In this document: piece by piece, positions 9,548 through 17,513 of the stretch
Numbering within the stretch: position 1 is the first letter of the stretch
How the letters are laid out: each line of letters starts with the position of its first letter
Assembly (NCBI GenBank): GCA_018669845.1
Contig: JABHSO010000104.1
Location: 1-64,000, forward strand
Direction of reading: 5' to 3'
DNA from: Gammaproteobacteria bacterium
GTDB taxonomy: Bacteria > Pseudomonadota > Gammaproteobacteria > GCA-001735895
DNA: 64,000 nt
The notes under the pieces: model-generated
The model's input: only the letters and a program-made list of their open reading frames with translations
Told to the model about the DNA's origin: nothing
The model's database searches: none
Program-made: the position numbers and the translations under genes

Positions 9548-9615
9548 GAATCACGGAAAAAGTTAAGTCTTTTGCTGTGATTCTTTATAATTAGCATGAC
9601 TCTGTTGTCAGAGTC
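9548..9615 (+). promoter_or_regulatory. Candidate promoter and stem-loops upstream of DUF2066-hda
   Basis: A perfect TATAAT lies at 9586-9591, with a weak -35 (TTAAGT, 9563-9568) at 17-base spacing. Two inverted repeats flank it: GAATCAC at 9548 with GTGATTC at 9577, and GACTCTG at 9598 with CAGAGTC at 9609, the latter a 7-bp stem with a 4-base loop. The second hairpin would lie in the leader RNA. The promoter call rests on consensus matching only. Confidence 0.42.
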
Positions 9616-9675
9616 TGCCTTTAATGTCGCGGTCCTTCATTTTTGGAGGGTTGCTTTGAATGTGATGACACCGTT

Positions 9676-10770
9676 TTGAACCGATTAAAACAAAGAATAT
9701 TAATGCCCGTTTATGTACTGTTTTTATTTATGGGATCAAGTTTACAGGCTGCCGTAGTCGATGATTTGTATAGCATTGAACTGGCCGTGGCTGATCAGAC
9801 CACCAGCCAGCGTCTGGATATTTTTAAGCAGGCATTTCGTGATGTGATTGTGAAAGTCAGTGGGTCTTCAGCTGTTCTTGACCACCCGGGTTTATCCCGC
9901 CCGCTAAAATCCAGTTCCCGTTATGTTCATCAATTTCGTTATATTACGCGTAAAGATGAAAGTGAGGATAGTTTTGATGGGGGGCAGCTGTATTTACGAG
10001 TGTCTTTTAATCAGGAAGTTATAGAAAATCTGTTACGCAGCAATGATATTCCAGTCTGGGGTAAAGAGCGTCCTGGCACGCTATTGCTGATCAGTTATCA
10101 GCTTAATAAAAATACCAGTGTAGTGTCCAGTGATACTACTCCTGCTATTGTAGAAGAGCTGGATGCTCTGGCCCATCTTCAGGGTTTGCCGGTACTTTTT
10201 CCGTTACTGGACCTTGAAGATCGAGTGCAATTTGGTGTGCAGGATATTATCGAATCGAATGAAGAAAATCTGGTCATGGCGGCAGCACGATATTCTCCAG
10301 ATGCTGTGCTGGTTGGGCAAGTTTCTGGAAGAGCAGGTAAAGGCTGGCAGGGTATCTGGCAACTGAGCTTTTCCGGTCAACTGTATAACTGGACATTTAA
10401 AACTGGTTCACGTCAGGAATTAATGAGTCAGGCCGTTTCTCAACTGGCTCAAACTCTGGCTAGCGAATATGCGCTGGAATCAGTAGCTTCACTGGATGAG
10501 GATATATTATTCACGGTAGACCAGGTGACTGAATTAACCGATCACATAAAAGTATTGTCCTATCTGCAATCTCTGGATGCAATTGAGTCTGTTCGACTCG
10601 TTTTAATTAAACAGGGTAGTGTGACTTATCGCCTGAAACTTCGAAATTCTACAGACGACTTATCACGTCTTATTGCATTAAGTTATGTGCTTGAGCAGCT
10701 TGAGTTACCGCAAATAAATGCCGCTACCGATGATCAGACTATCCTGATGAATTATCGCTTTATTCGTTAA
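9676..10770 (+). CDS. DUF2066 exported protein
   Basis: A DUF2066 family protein of unknown function. The mature region begins AAVVDDLYSIELAVADQTTSQRL and contains the family's FRDVIVKVSGSS block. The start is uncertain. The frame is open from a TTG at 9643, another TTG lies at 9676, and the first in-frame ATG is at 9703. The TTG at 9676 gives a good signal peptide (NRLKQRILMPVYVLFLFMG with an SLQAA cleavage site), while the ATG would remove the positively charged n-region. A gene of this family directly upstream of hda and divergent from purM is a widespread gammaproteobacterial order. Confidence 0.82.
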   Translation: MNRLKQRILMPVYVLFLFMGSSLQAAVVDDLYSIELAVADQTTSQRLDIFKQAFRDVIVKVSGSSAVLDHPGLSRPLKSSSRYVHQFRYITRKDESEDSFDGGQLYLRVSFNQEVIENLLRSNDIPVWGKERPGTLLLISYQLNKNTSVVSSDTTPAIVEELDALAHLQGLPVLFPLLDLEDRVQFGVQDIIESNEENLVMAAARYSPDAVLVGQVSGRAGKGWQGIWQLSFSGQLYNWTFKTGSRQELMSQAVSQLAQTLASEYALESVASLDEDILFTVDQVTELTDHIKVLSYLQSLDAIESVRLVLIKQGSVTYRLKLRNSTDDLSRLIALSYVLEQLELPQINAATDDQTILMNYRFIR

Positions 10771-10809
10771 ATTATTTTTTAGATTTCGCAGATACCACGA
10801 TATTTCGTT

Positions 10810-11493
10810 ATGGCACAGATCCCTTTACCGTTATCTTTTGATAAGCGATTCAGTCTGGAAAATTATATAGCTGAGAATTCAGCCTATATTTGCCAGAACT
10901 TAACCGCATTGTTTGATGAAACAGGAGAACCCCTGATTGGGTTATGGGGAGGTATTGATTCAGGGAAAACACACCTGTTGAATGCCTGCGCTCATTACGC
11001 CCGACATTGCCATGTGCAATTTCATCTGTTTGATGCTTTACAGTTACTTGAAGCAGAGGCGCAGAGTTTTAGTGATTTTCCCTACGGCAGTGTGTTGGGG
11101 GTCGATAACCTTGATCTATTAGCTGGTAATCGTGACTGGGAAGAACAATTTTATCAGCTTATAAACCGGGTAAAGTCTGGTGAGATACGTTTCGTGTTTA
11201 CTCTTTCACGTAACCCACGAGATATTGGTTTCAGGTTGCCGGATCTTAAATCTCGTTTGATGTGGGGGCTGTTAATTTCACTCAATAGCCCGGATGATGA
11301 GCAACTATCTGAAGTGTTAAAAGCCAGGGCTAAATTATTAGGGCTGGAGATGAGTGATGGTGCACTAAATTATTTATTAACCCATTATTCCAGAAAGCTT
11401 TCAGAACAAATGAAGCTGTTATATCAACTCGATCATGCTTCTATGTCCAGTAAACGTAAAATTACTATCCCGCTAATTCGCGAAACCTGTTAA
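10810..11493 (+). CDS. hda: DnaA-related regulatory inactivator Hda
   Basis: Hda, with the DNA-loaded sliding clamp, stimulates ATP hydrolysis by DnaA and so prevents re-initiation of replication. The 227-residue protein has the N-terminal clamp-binding motif QIPLPLSF, an AAA+ Walker A-like GGIDSGKTHLL, a Walker B region VLGVDNLDLLAG and sensor blocks (TLSRNP, PDLKSRL). It has no C-terminal DnaA DNA-binding domain, which distinguishes it from DnaA. The Walker A retains GKT, which is more canonical than in E. coli Hda. It follows the DUF2066 gene by 39 bases and is convergent with the DUF2069 gene. Confidence 0.93.
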   Translation: MAQIPLPLSFDKRFSLENYIAENSAYICQNLTALFDETGEPLIGLWGGIDSGKTHLLNACAHYARHCHVQFHLFDALQLLEAEAQSFSDFPYGSVLGVDNLDLLAGNRDWEEQFYQLINRVKSGEIRFVFTLSRNPRDIGFRLPDLKSRLMWGLLISLNSPDDEQLSEVLKARAKLLGLEMSDGALNYLLTHYSRKLSEQMKLLYQLDHASMSSKRKITIPLIRETC

Positions 11494-11520
11494 GTCATTT
11501 ATTGAACTGCAGGAAGTAAG

Positions 11521-11871
11521 TTAATCTTTAGTCTGTTCCAGCTGTCTCAGGTAGCGACTGTAATAGATGCTACTGACAAAAAGAACGCCACTTAATAAAA
11601 TATTCAGAGCACCATAAATTTGTAAGTCTGGATTGGCGAAAGACTCGCTTACACCAATACTAAAATACAGCATGGTTAAAAAACCGATCCATTTGAAGGT
11701 GTAACGTTTATTAGCAAAAAGTCCTTTTAACGGAATTAACAATGGAGCGGTGAGCATTGTAGAAATTAAATATCGATAATCATTATCTAGCAGGAAAATA
11801 AGACCTGTTTGACAGCCAATAAGGGCGATAATTGAAATCAGGCTGACGAGCTTAAGTGGATGAATAGACAT
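11521..11871 (-). CDS. DUF2069 small membrane protein
   Basis: About 116 residues with four predicted membrane segments (LVSLISIIALIGCQTGLIFLL, YLISTMLTAPLLIPLKGLF, WIGFLTMLYFSIGVSESF, IYGALNILLSGVLFVSSIYY). This is the pattern of DUF2069 proteins, which are of unknown function. The frame runs upstream to 11976 inside wrbA, but the ATG at 11871, 53 bases after the wrbA stop, gives a protein of family length. Its position downstream of wrbA and convergent with hda is typical of the family. Confidence 0.82.
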   Translation of the reverse strand: MSIHPLKLVSLISIIALIGCQTGLIFLLDNDYRYLISTMLTAPLLIPLKGLFANKRYTFKWIGFLTMLYFSIGVSESFANPDLQIYGALNILLSGVLFVSSIYYSRYLRQLEQTKD

Positions 11872-11924
11872 GTGTTGTGATAGTGAAATTTTAGCTGCTT
11901 TGAGAATTGATTTGTTTTTCCTGT

Positions 11925-12512
11925 TTAAGCCAGTTTTTTGCTTAACTCGGCAATTTGCCTGCCTAATGCTTTGCAAATGTCACTTTCATGTTCACTTAGC
12001 TGTTGACCTTGCTTACCAGAAACATGGCTTGCTCCATAAGGAGTTCCACCAGTCTGAGTCTGCTGTAAAGCGGGTTCAGAGTAGGGTATGCCACTGATTA
12101 TCATGCCGTGATGCATTAATGGGATCATCATGCTGATTAATAAGCTTTCCTGGCCGCCATGATGACTTGACGTCGCGGTAAATACGCCGGCTGGCTTACC
12201 GATTAGAGCACCTGAAAGCCAGACCTGGCTACTTTGATCTAAAAAATATTTTAATGGTGCAGCCATATTGCCAAAATATGAAGGACTGCCGATGAGTAGA
12301 CCGTCACAGTTTTTTAAATCATCCATGCTGGCATAAGGGGGGCCGTCTTCAGGCACCGGAGGCTGAGTTTGTTCATGGTTGGGAGAAACATCGGGTACAC
12401 ACCTGATGATGGCGCTGCAGCCACTTACTGCTTCAACACCAAGTGCAATTTGTTGTGCCATTCTGGACACCGATCCATAGCGGCTGTAATACACAACCAG
12501 AATTTGTGGCAT
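11925..12512 (-). CDS. wrbA: NAD(P)H:quinone oxidoreductase WrbA
   Basis: A flavodoxin-fold FMN protein that reduces quinones by two electrons, limiting semiquinone formation under oxidative stress. The 195-residue protein has the FMN phosphate-loop YYSRYGSVSRMAQQIALG, the DGLLIGSPSYFGNMAAPLKYFLD block and TSSHHGGQESLL, all diagnostic of WrbA. Its start overlaps the stop of arsC, so the two are probably coupled. Confidence 0.93.
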   Translation of the reverse strand: MPQILVVYYSRYGSVSRMAQQIALGVEAVSGCSAIIRCVPDVSPNHEQTQPPVPEDGPPYASMDDLKNCDGLLIGSPSYFGNMAAPLKYFLDQSSQVWLSGALIGKPAGVFTATSSHHGGQESLLISMMIPLMHHGMIISGIPYSEPALQQTQTGGTPYGASHVSGKQGQQLSEHESDICKALGRQIAELSKKLA

Positions 12513-12871
12513 TAAAGGATCTCCAGTACATTTTCTGGTGGGCGACCGAGGGCTGCTTTTTGATCATCGACAATCACTATGGGTCTTTGTAATAGAGAAG
12601 GGCATTCACTTAAAGCTTCCAGAATATCTTCATCGGTCAGATCTGTGTCATCCAGCCCTGCATCTTTATAAACCTGTTCGGTGGTGCGTAATAAGTCACG
12701 TAGCGGTACACTCAGTAGCCTGGCAATTTTTTGTATGGTCTCTTTATCGGGTGGTTCATTCATGTATTCAATGATATTCGGGGTGATATTTTTTTGTTCC
12801 AGAAGTTCAAGAGTCTGGCGAGATTTGCTACAGCTTGGGTTGTAGTAAATGGTGATAGCTGAATCAGTCAT
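12512..12871 (-). CDS. arsC: ArsC-family arsenate reductase (glutaredoxin type)
   Basis: A 119-residue ArsC/Spx-fold protein. The catalytic cysteine is Cys14 in YYNPSCSKSRQTLELL, and the C-terminal RPIVIVDDQKAALGRPPENV block holds the conserved arginines. Enzymes of this type reduce arsenate with glutathione and glutaredoxin. It is not next to other ars genes, being linked to wrbA and DUF2069, and this placement is common in gammaproteobacteria; a general redox role is possible. An ArsR-type regulator with arsenic-type cysteines is encoded about 39 kb away in this window. Confidence 0.88.
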   Translation of the reverse strand: MTDSAITIYYNPSCSKSRQTLELLEQKNITPNIIEYMNEPPDKETIQKIARLLSVPLRDLLRTTEQVYKDAGLDDTDLTDEDILEALSECPSLLQRPIVIVDDQKAALGRPPENVLEIL

Positions 12872-13294
12872 AATGTCCTCAAGATTATTTTTTTAAAAAT
12901 TCATAGTGTGATTTCTGCTTATTATTTCAACATATGAATAAGATAGTCCATGTAATTTACACTGGATTGTGGAGCAGATAATAACTTCTGTTACAGCTTA
13001 CTGCGAGTGATTCCTATTTTAACCATATTTAGGTTTGTGAAATTGTTGATAAAATTTATTGAATTACAGCTGTATCCTTGACAGCTGAAGGTGCTTTCGG
13101 TACTTTGCCTGACATAAAAGGGGTTCCAGAATAAAACTTATTTACTTATTCATCAAAAATAGAAAATTTAATTGATTTAGTCTTGCTCTAGATCCTTGAA
13201 AAAGGTAAGGTTTCGGACTATATTTTTTAAGTAAATTTAATGATTTACAGCGATTTTCTGATTTAAACTATTACCGTTCCTGGAGAACGTACTT
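12872..13294. other. 423-base intergenic region upstream of the LysM lipoprotein gene
   Basis: No gene was found here. The region separates the divergent arsC and LysM lipoprotein genes and is AT-rich. It holds one strong promoter candidate (13196-13224) and a perfect TTGACA at 13078-13083 followed 17 bases later by TACTTT (13101-13106), which might be a distal promoter. CAGCTG occurs twice near the TTGACA (around 13067 and 13083). No riboswitch or tRNA-like fold was recognised. Confidence 0.5.
13196..13224 (+). promoter_or_regulatory. Sigma-70 type promoter for the LysM lipoprotein gene
   Basis: TTGAAA at 13196-13201 and TATATT at 13219-13224 are separated by exactly 17 bases, each matching the consensus at five of six positions. 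Transcription would start around 13231, leaving a leader of about 64 bases before the ATG at 13295, which has GGAG at 13282. Confidence 0.6.
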
Positions 13295-13960
13295 ATGAAA
13301 AAAACTAATTTCCTAAAATTAGCTGTAGTTGCAGTTCTTTCAACAGGTCTAGTTGCTGGTTGTGCGAGTGACAGTACTGATGATCCAGCCCCTTCAGCCG
13401 ATACTCAACCTGCTCAAACGGGTCCGAGTGCTGCTGCTAAAAATGCAATTTATTCTGCCAAAATTAAATTAGCCAGAGCTGAAAAGCTGGGTTATGCCTG
13501 GAGTTACACAGGCAACATGATCAAAGCAGCCGAAAAAGCTGCTGCTGCAGGTGATAATGATAAAGCTATTCAGCTGGCTAATAAAGCAAGCGAAGAAGCT
13601 GAAGATGCTATTGCTCAGTACCACTCAGAAACTAAACGTTATAATGAAAATCATGGATCTGTAGAAAGCTCAAATGAATCTATGTCTAGTGGAAGTGAGT
13701 ACACTGTAGTTTCTGGAGATAACTTATGGAATATTTCTGGTAAAGAGTCCATTTATGGTAATCCTTATCAGTGGCCTTTAATTTACAAAGCTAATTCAGA
13801 CCAGATCACAGATGCTGATCTTATTTATTCTGGACAGGTTTTCAGTATTCCTTCTGCTTCTTCTTCTGAAATAAGTGCAGCGGTTCAACACGCGAAAACT
13901 CGTGGTGCATGGTCTATTGGCGAAACTGAAGCTTCTGACAGAGATTATCTGGCTCAGTAA
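13295..13960 (+). CDS. Lipoprotein with DUF4398-like helical region and C-terminal LysM domain
   Basis: A 221-residue lipoprotein. The signal ends in LVAGC with the lipidated Cys23, and the next residue is Ala rather than the Asp that causes inner-membrane retention, so an outer-membrane location is likely. Residues of about 45-105 form an alanine- and lysine-rich helix (KNAIYSAKIKLARAEKLG, then KAAEKAAAAGDNDKAIQLA) as in DUF4398 proteins. A serine-rich linker leads to a LysM peptidoglycan-binding domain at about 136-188 (YTVVSGDNLWNIS to YSGQVFSIP). It has its own promoter and a strong terminator. The likely role is linking the outer membrane to peptidoglycan, which is inference. Confidence 0.88.
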   Translation: MKKTNFLKLAVVAVLSTGLVAGCASDSTDDPAPSADTQPAQTGPSAAAKNAIYSAKIKLARAEKLGYAWSYTGNMIKAAEKAAAAGDNDKAIQLANKASEEAEDAIAQYHSETKRYNENHGSVESSNESMSSGSEYTVVSGDNLWNISGKESIYGNPYQWPLIYKANSDQITDADLIYSGQVFSIPSASSSEISAAVQHAKTRGAWSIGETEASDRDYLAQ

Positions 13961-13984
13961 AATCCAGCAAAACTGATATTAAGG

Positions 13985-14010
13985 GGCTCGCAATTGCGAG
14001 CCTTTTTTTT
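13985..14010 (+). terminator. Rho-independent terminator after the LysM lipoprotein gene
   Basis: The perfect palindrome GGCTCGCAATTGCGAGCC at 13985-14002 is followed directly by eight T residues (14003-14010). It lies 24 bases after the stop codon. Together with the upstream promoter it suggests a single-gene transcript. Confidence 0.92.
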
Positions 14011-14139
14011 GTGCCGGCTTAGGGATATGCTTATTCATTAAGACCCGTAAGACTTTAGTTGTATCGTGAATTTATTCAATATACAGAAACACTCCTAATT
14101 TAAATACAGAATCCAATGTTCAATATAAATCAGCTTTAA

Positions 14140-14168
14140 TTGAAACCTAATGCTGGTTTTTCTATCAA
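14140..14168 (+). promoter_or_regulatory. Candidate promoter for the TlpA-like gene
   Basis: TTGAAA at 14140-14145 and TATCAA at 14163-14168 are 17 bases apart. The -10 matches consensus at four of six positions. It lies about 45 bases before the ATG at 14211 and after a terminator, where a new promoter is needed. Confidence 0.38.
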
Positions 14169-14210
14169 AGAAATATCCTGACTGATAGATATTTAAAAAT
14201 TAAACTTACT

Positions 14211-14681
14211 ATGAAAAGACTACTACTATTATTACTACTATCTGTTTATTCGTTTTCGCTTTATGCAGTTGATATGTCGCTGACTGACTTGAACGGTAAA
14301 GAGTCAAAACTAACTGATTATCTTGGGAAATGGGTAGTGGTTAATTACTGGGCCACCTGGTGCCCTCCCTGCCGTGAAGAAATGCCGGAATTACAGGCGT
14401 TTCATGATAAACATGAAAAAACCGATGGGGTAGTTCTAGGGCTGAATACTGAGGTTATTGCTGAAGATGATATCAAGGAATTTCTGGATGATTATTTTGT
14501 GACCTATCCTAATTTTCGAGTGGGTCCAGTGAGTGATACTGAACTCGGAAAAGTACCTGGTTTGCCGACCACTTTCCTGGTTTCACCTGAAGGAAAGGTC
14601 GAAGCTCGTCAGGTTGGTGGTGTAACACTTAAAATGATTGAAAAGTTTATTAAAAAGTGGGATGCGAAGAATAAAAATTAA
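14211..14681 (+). CDS. Exported TlpA-like thioredoxin-fold protein
   Basis: A 156-residue thioredoxin-superfamily protein with signal peptide LLLLLLLSVYSFSLYA. Its TlpA/ResA-type active site WATWCPPCREEMPEL has redox cysteines Cys51 and Cys54, and a cis-proline region VPGLPTTFLV follows. It should work in the periplasm as a thiol-disulfide reductase, for example in cytochrome c maturation or thiol repair. No Ccm genes are adjacent, so the target is unknown. A second exported thioredoxin-fold gene follows after 114 bases, which suggests a related periplasmic redox function. Confidence 0.88.
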   Translation: MKRLLLLLLLSVYSFSLYAVDMSLTDLNGKESKLTDYLGKWVVVNYWATWCPPCREEMPELQAFHDKHEKTDGVVLGLNTEVIAEDDIKEFLDDYFVTYPNFRVGPVSDTELGKVPGLPTTFLVSPEGKVEARQVGGVTLKMIEKFIKKWDAKNKN

Positions 14682-14795
14682 AGTAGACGTGATGTTTCAT
14701 CTTTAATTCGGTTACATATTATTTTTGCTAATATCCTTTCTTTTGTTAATGGCTTTTTAGTGTTATAAATTGTTTCAATTCTAAATAGAGACATC

Positions 14796-15365
14796 ATGAT
14801 GATATTAAAAATTCGTGCACTGGTTTTATTGTCATTGTTCTTGATAATAAGTCATGTCGCTAATGCATCTGCTCCCAGAGACCCTTATGAGTACTTTTTC
14901 GAACAGAATTTAGGTGATCTCACGGAAGAATTAGAGACAGCTAGAGACGAAGGGAAAAAAGGTGTATTTGTTTTTTTTGAAATGGATGAATGTCCGTTTT
15001 GTCACCGTATGAAAAAAACAATTTTAAATCAGGTTGAGGTTCAAGATTTATTTAAGAAGAATTTTCATTCTATTTCGATAGATATTGAAGGTGATCTGGA
15101 GATAGTTGATTTTGAAGGAAATGAGACAACGCAAAAGAAATTTTCCAGTAAGAACAGGGTAAGAGCAACGCCTGTTTTGATTTTTTATGATCTTGAAGGG
15201 AAGCAGGTAGTACGATACACCGGAGCCGCTTCAAGCAGTGAAGAGTTTAAGTGGTTAGCCGAGTATTACCTTCAGGGTGTGTATAAAATGAAAGATAAAA
15301 ATGGGCGTAATATTCGTTTTAGTAAATATAAGCGCCTGAAGAAAAAACAAAAATCTATTAACTAA
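14796..15365 (+). CDS. Exported thioredoxin-like protein (SoxW-like fold)
   Basis: A 189-residue protein with a signal peptide (LVLLSLFLIISHVANA) and a thioredoxin-fold domain. The CxxC is DECPFCHRMKK with Cys66 and Cys69, followed by the cis-Pro region VRATPVLIFYDLEGK. The CPFC motif and the insertion before the cis-Pro resemble the SoxW/thioredoxin-2-like periplasmic group. The very basic C-terminus (KYKRLKKKQKSIN) is unusual. It sits between the TlpA-like gene and the TolC/HlyD pair. The physiological partner is not evident. Confidence 0.82.
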   Translation: MMILKIRALVLLSLFLIISHVANASAPRDPYEYFFEQNLGDLTEELETARDEGKKGVFVFFEMDECPFCHRMKKTILNQVEVQDLFKKNFHSISIDIEGDLEIVDFEGNETTQKKFSSKNRVRATPVLIFYDLEGKQVVRYTGAASSSEEFKWLAEYYLQGVYKMKDKNGRNIRFSKYKRLKKKQKSIN

Positions 15366-15406
15366 ACCTGAATTTCTTAATTCAGATTCAACCTTATTAA
15401 CTATTC

Positions 15407-16735
15407 ATGAGTTTTCGGCTGTCGTTAGTCACTCGTCACATATTGGCGATTGCTTTTTGTGCCTTTTCGGTATTAGTTCATGCAGCAGAGTTAGTCTCTT
15501 TGCCTGAACCACTGACCCTTGAAGCGGCTTTGCAATTTGCCTCAAAGTCGGATCATTATCAGTTGCAATCTGCTGATCAAAAATTACAACAGGCTCTGGC
15601 AGAAGCCGGACAATCGGCTTCACTGAATGATATTACGGTCAACGTCAGTGGTCGTTTAAGAAAAGCGGGTGTATCTGATTTAGGTGGTGTAGTTAATGAT
15701 AATGATAGCGTTATTAGCTTGTTTGTTAGAAAGCCGCTATATGATTTCGGTAAAAGCTCGGTTCGAGAGAGTCTTGCTCAGTTAAATTCACAACTGAAAC
15801 AGCTTGAGATAGATTTCCTCATCGAACAAAGGTTGCTGTCTATTACCCAAAAATACTTTGATGTATTAAATGCGGATAATGAATTCTTGCGCCATAACGA
15901 AGAACTGGCCATAGGTTATATTCGTTTTGATCGTGCCAGGGAAAATAAAGAGCTGGGTTTAACATCTGAATTAGATGTATTAGAACGTCAGGTTACCTAT
16001 GAGACTATCCGGCAAAATCGATACAATAGTGAAAATATGCAGCGCCTGACGCGTATTATATTGGCTGAAGAGCTAGGTTTTCCTGATACACCGCCGAGTG
16101 AAATTTCTGAACCAGAAATGATAGCTGATGGAAAAATAAATGATGATGTCGACAAGCTGGTAGAGCAGGCTTTCAAACACAGTTTACGGTTAAAAATTCA
16201 ACAGAAAAAACATGATATTGCAAAGAAGGCAATTGAACTGGCTCGCCATACTTCAGGGCCGCAACTGGATGCTGAACTTGAACTATCAGACTATGCACGG
16301 GAAGGTTCTACACGTGATGATTGGCGAGCTTCTATTTACTTTAATATCCCTATTTATGCTGGCTCGGTAGAAAAAACGGCCATAAATGTAGCAACAGCTA
16401 AATATCGACAGGTGTTATCTGATTTACACAAAGCCCGTTCTGAGATTCGCATACTGGTTTTGCAGTTATGGCAAGCCATTCGCCAAAATGAATTACGTTT
16501 AGGTGGAGAGATTATTAATCAGGATTTTCGTGATATGACACTGGATAGAAGTCGGGCTGAATATGAGCTGGAATTCAATACTGATCTGGGTGATTCTATG
16601 GTGCAATTTTCTGATAGCCGAATGAAAGCTTATCAGGCTCGCTATGCCCTTGAAATGGCCTGGCGAAAACTGCAAAAACTGGTTGGTGAAGAGTATCTCG
16701 ATAAAATAAAATTAAGCACGATCAATAATGGTTAA
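15407..16735 (+). CDS. TolC-family outer-membrane protein
   Basis: A 442-residue TolC/OEP-family protein with a signal peptide ending AFSVLVHAAE. It begins the mature domain with LPEPLTLEAALQFA, the standard OEP opening, and contains two long helical repeats with a central periodic coiled-coil pattern. Such proteins form trimeric channels through the outer membrane for type I secretion or efflux. The HlyD-like adaptor gene starts 6 bases after its stop, and a GspE-type ATPase gene follows. No inner-membrane RND or ABC pump is encoded here, so the exporter partner is missing from this locus. Confidence 0.88.
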   Translation: MSFRLSLVTRHILAIAFCAFSVLVHAAELVSLPEPLTLEAALQFASKSDHYQLQSADQKLQQALAEAGQSASLNDITVNVSGRLRKAGVSDLGGVVNDNDSVISLFVRKPLYDFGKSSVRESLAQLNSQLKQLEIDFLIEQRLLSITQKYFDVLNADNEFLRHNEELAIGYIRFDRARENKELGLTSELDVLERQVTYETIRQNRYNSENMQRLTRIILAEELGFPDTPPSEISEPEMIADGKINDDVDKLVEQAFKHSLRLKIQQKKHDIAKKAIELARHTSGPQLDAELELSDYAREGSTRDDWRASIYFNIPIYAGSVEKTAINVATAKYRQVLSDLHKARSEIRILVLQLWQAIRQNELRLGGEIINQDFRDMTLDRSRAEYELEFNTDLGDSMVQFSDSRMKAYQARYALEMAWRKLQKLVGEEYLDKIKLSTINNG

Positions 16736-16741
16736 AGAATA

Positions 16742-17506
16742 ATGAGAATGAAATTAATACTACCTCTTATCAGTCTGTTATATTTTTCAACAAGCCAGGC
16801 TTTAACGTTGAATGGTTTTACCAGTTTTGGATCGGTCCTGGAATTGAATGCCCGAGTGAGCGGTATTGTTCAATCTGTTACAGTCAAATCTGGTCAACGG
16901 GTTCAAAAAGGTGATGTGTTAATAAAGCTTGACGTAACTCCTTATCAGGCTCGTCTTGATCGAGCTTTAGCAGTAGAAAAATCTTTACTGCCCCTGGTGC
17001 AAACGGCTCAGTTGGAACTTGAACGTGCTGAAGAGTTATATGATAGAGATTCGCTGTCACAGGTATCGCTAAAAAATGCAGAAAATATATTGGCCGAGGC
17101 AGAAGGGAATTATCAGGCAGCAGTGGCTGATAAAGTTTTAGCTGAGTTTCAGTTGAAACATGCAGTTATAGCTTCTCCTGTTAATGGGCGGGTTTTACAG
17201 GTTCATACTAATGTTGCTCAATATGTAGATCCTGCAGTAAGTCTGAACTCAATGATCACACTGGTGAATAGCTGGAATATGAAGGCAGTCGCATTAATCA
17301 ACTCTGAGCAGTGGAGTGATTATTTGTTGAATAAAAAGGCAACGGTGCAATTTGGTAAAAGAAATTTTTCTGGAAAAGTCAGTTATTTAGGTTATAAACG
17401 TATTAAACAAAACGGTGGATTACCGGCTTATGAAATTCATGTTAGTTTTGAAACTGATGAGTTCATACCTGCCGAGATGCCTGTAACAATAAATATCAAG
17501 GAATAA
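16742..17506 (+). CDS. HlyD/RND-type periplasmic adaptor protein
   Basis: A 254-residue membrane-fusion protein with a signal peptide (LILPLISLLYFSTSQA). The biotinyl-lipoyl-like domain starts at RVSGIVQSVTVKSGQRVQKGDVLIKLD, followed by a short helical hairpin (about residues 75-125) and the returning lipoyl half VIASPVNGRVLQVHTNV. It is shorter than typical MFPs (about 350-400 residues) and ends soon after the beta-barrel, so it lacks the membrane-proximal domain. It sits between the TolC-family gene and the GspE-type ATPase gene with gaps of 6 and 7 bases, so the three are very probably one operon. Confidence 0.88.
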   Translation: MRMKLILPLISLLYFSTSQALTLNGFTSFGSVLELNARVSGIVQSVTVKSGQRVQKGDVLIKLDVTPYQARLDRALAVEKSLLPLVQTAQLELERAEELYDRDSLSQVSLKNAENILAEAEGNYQAAVADKVLAEFQLKHAVIASPVNGRVLQVHTNVAQYVDPAVSLNSMITLVNSWNMKAVALINSEQWSDYLLNKKATVQFGKRNFSGKVSYLGYKRIKQNGGLPAYEIHVSFETDEFIPAEMPVTINIKE

Positions 17507-17513
17507 AAGCTCA

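Noticed and set aside
12512-12871. arsC as part of the ArsR cluster
   Set aside because: It is 39 kb away, in a conserved arsC-wrbA-DUF2069 context on the other strand. No palindrome like those at the arsR promoter was seen upstream of it.
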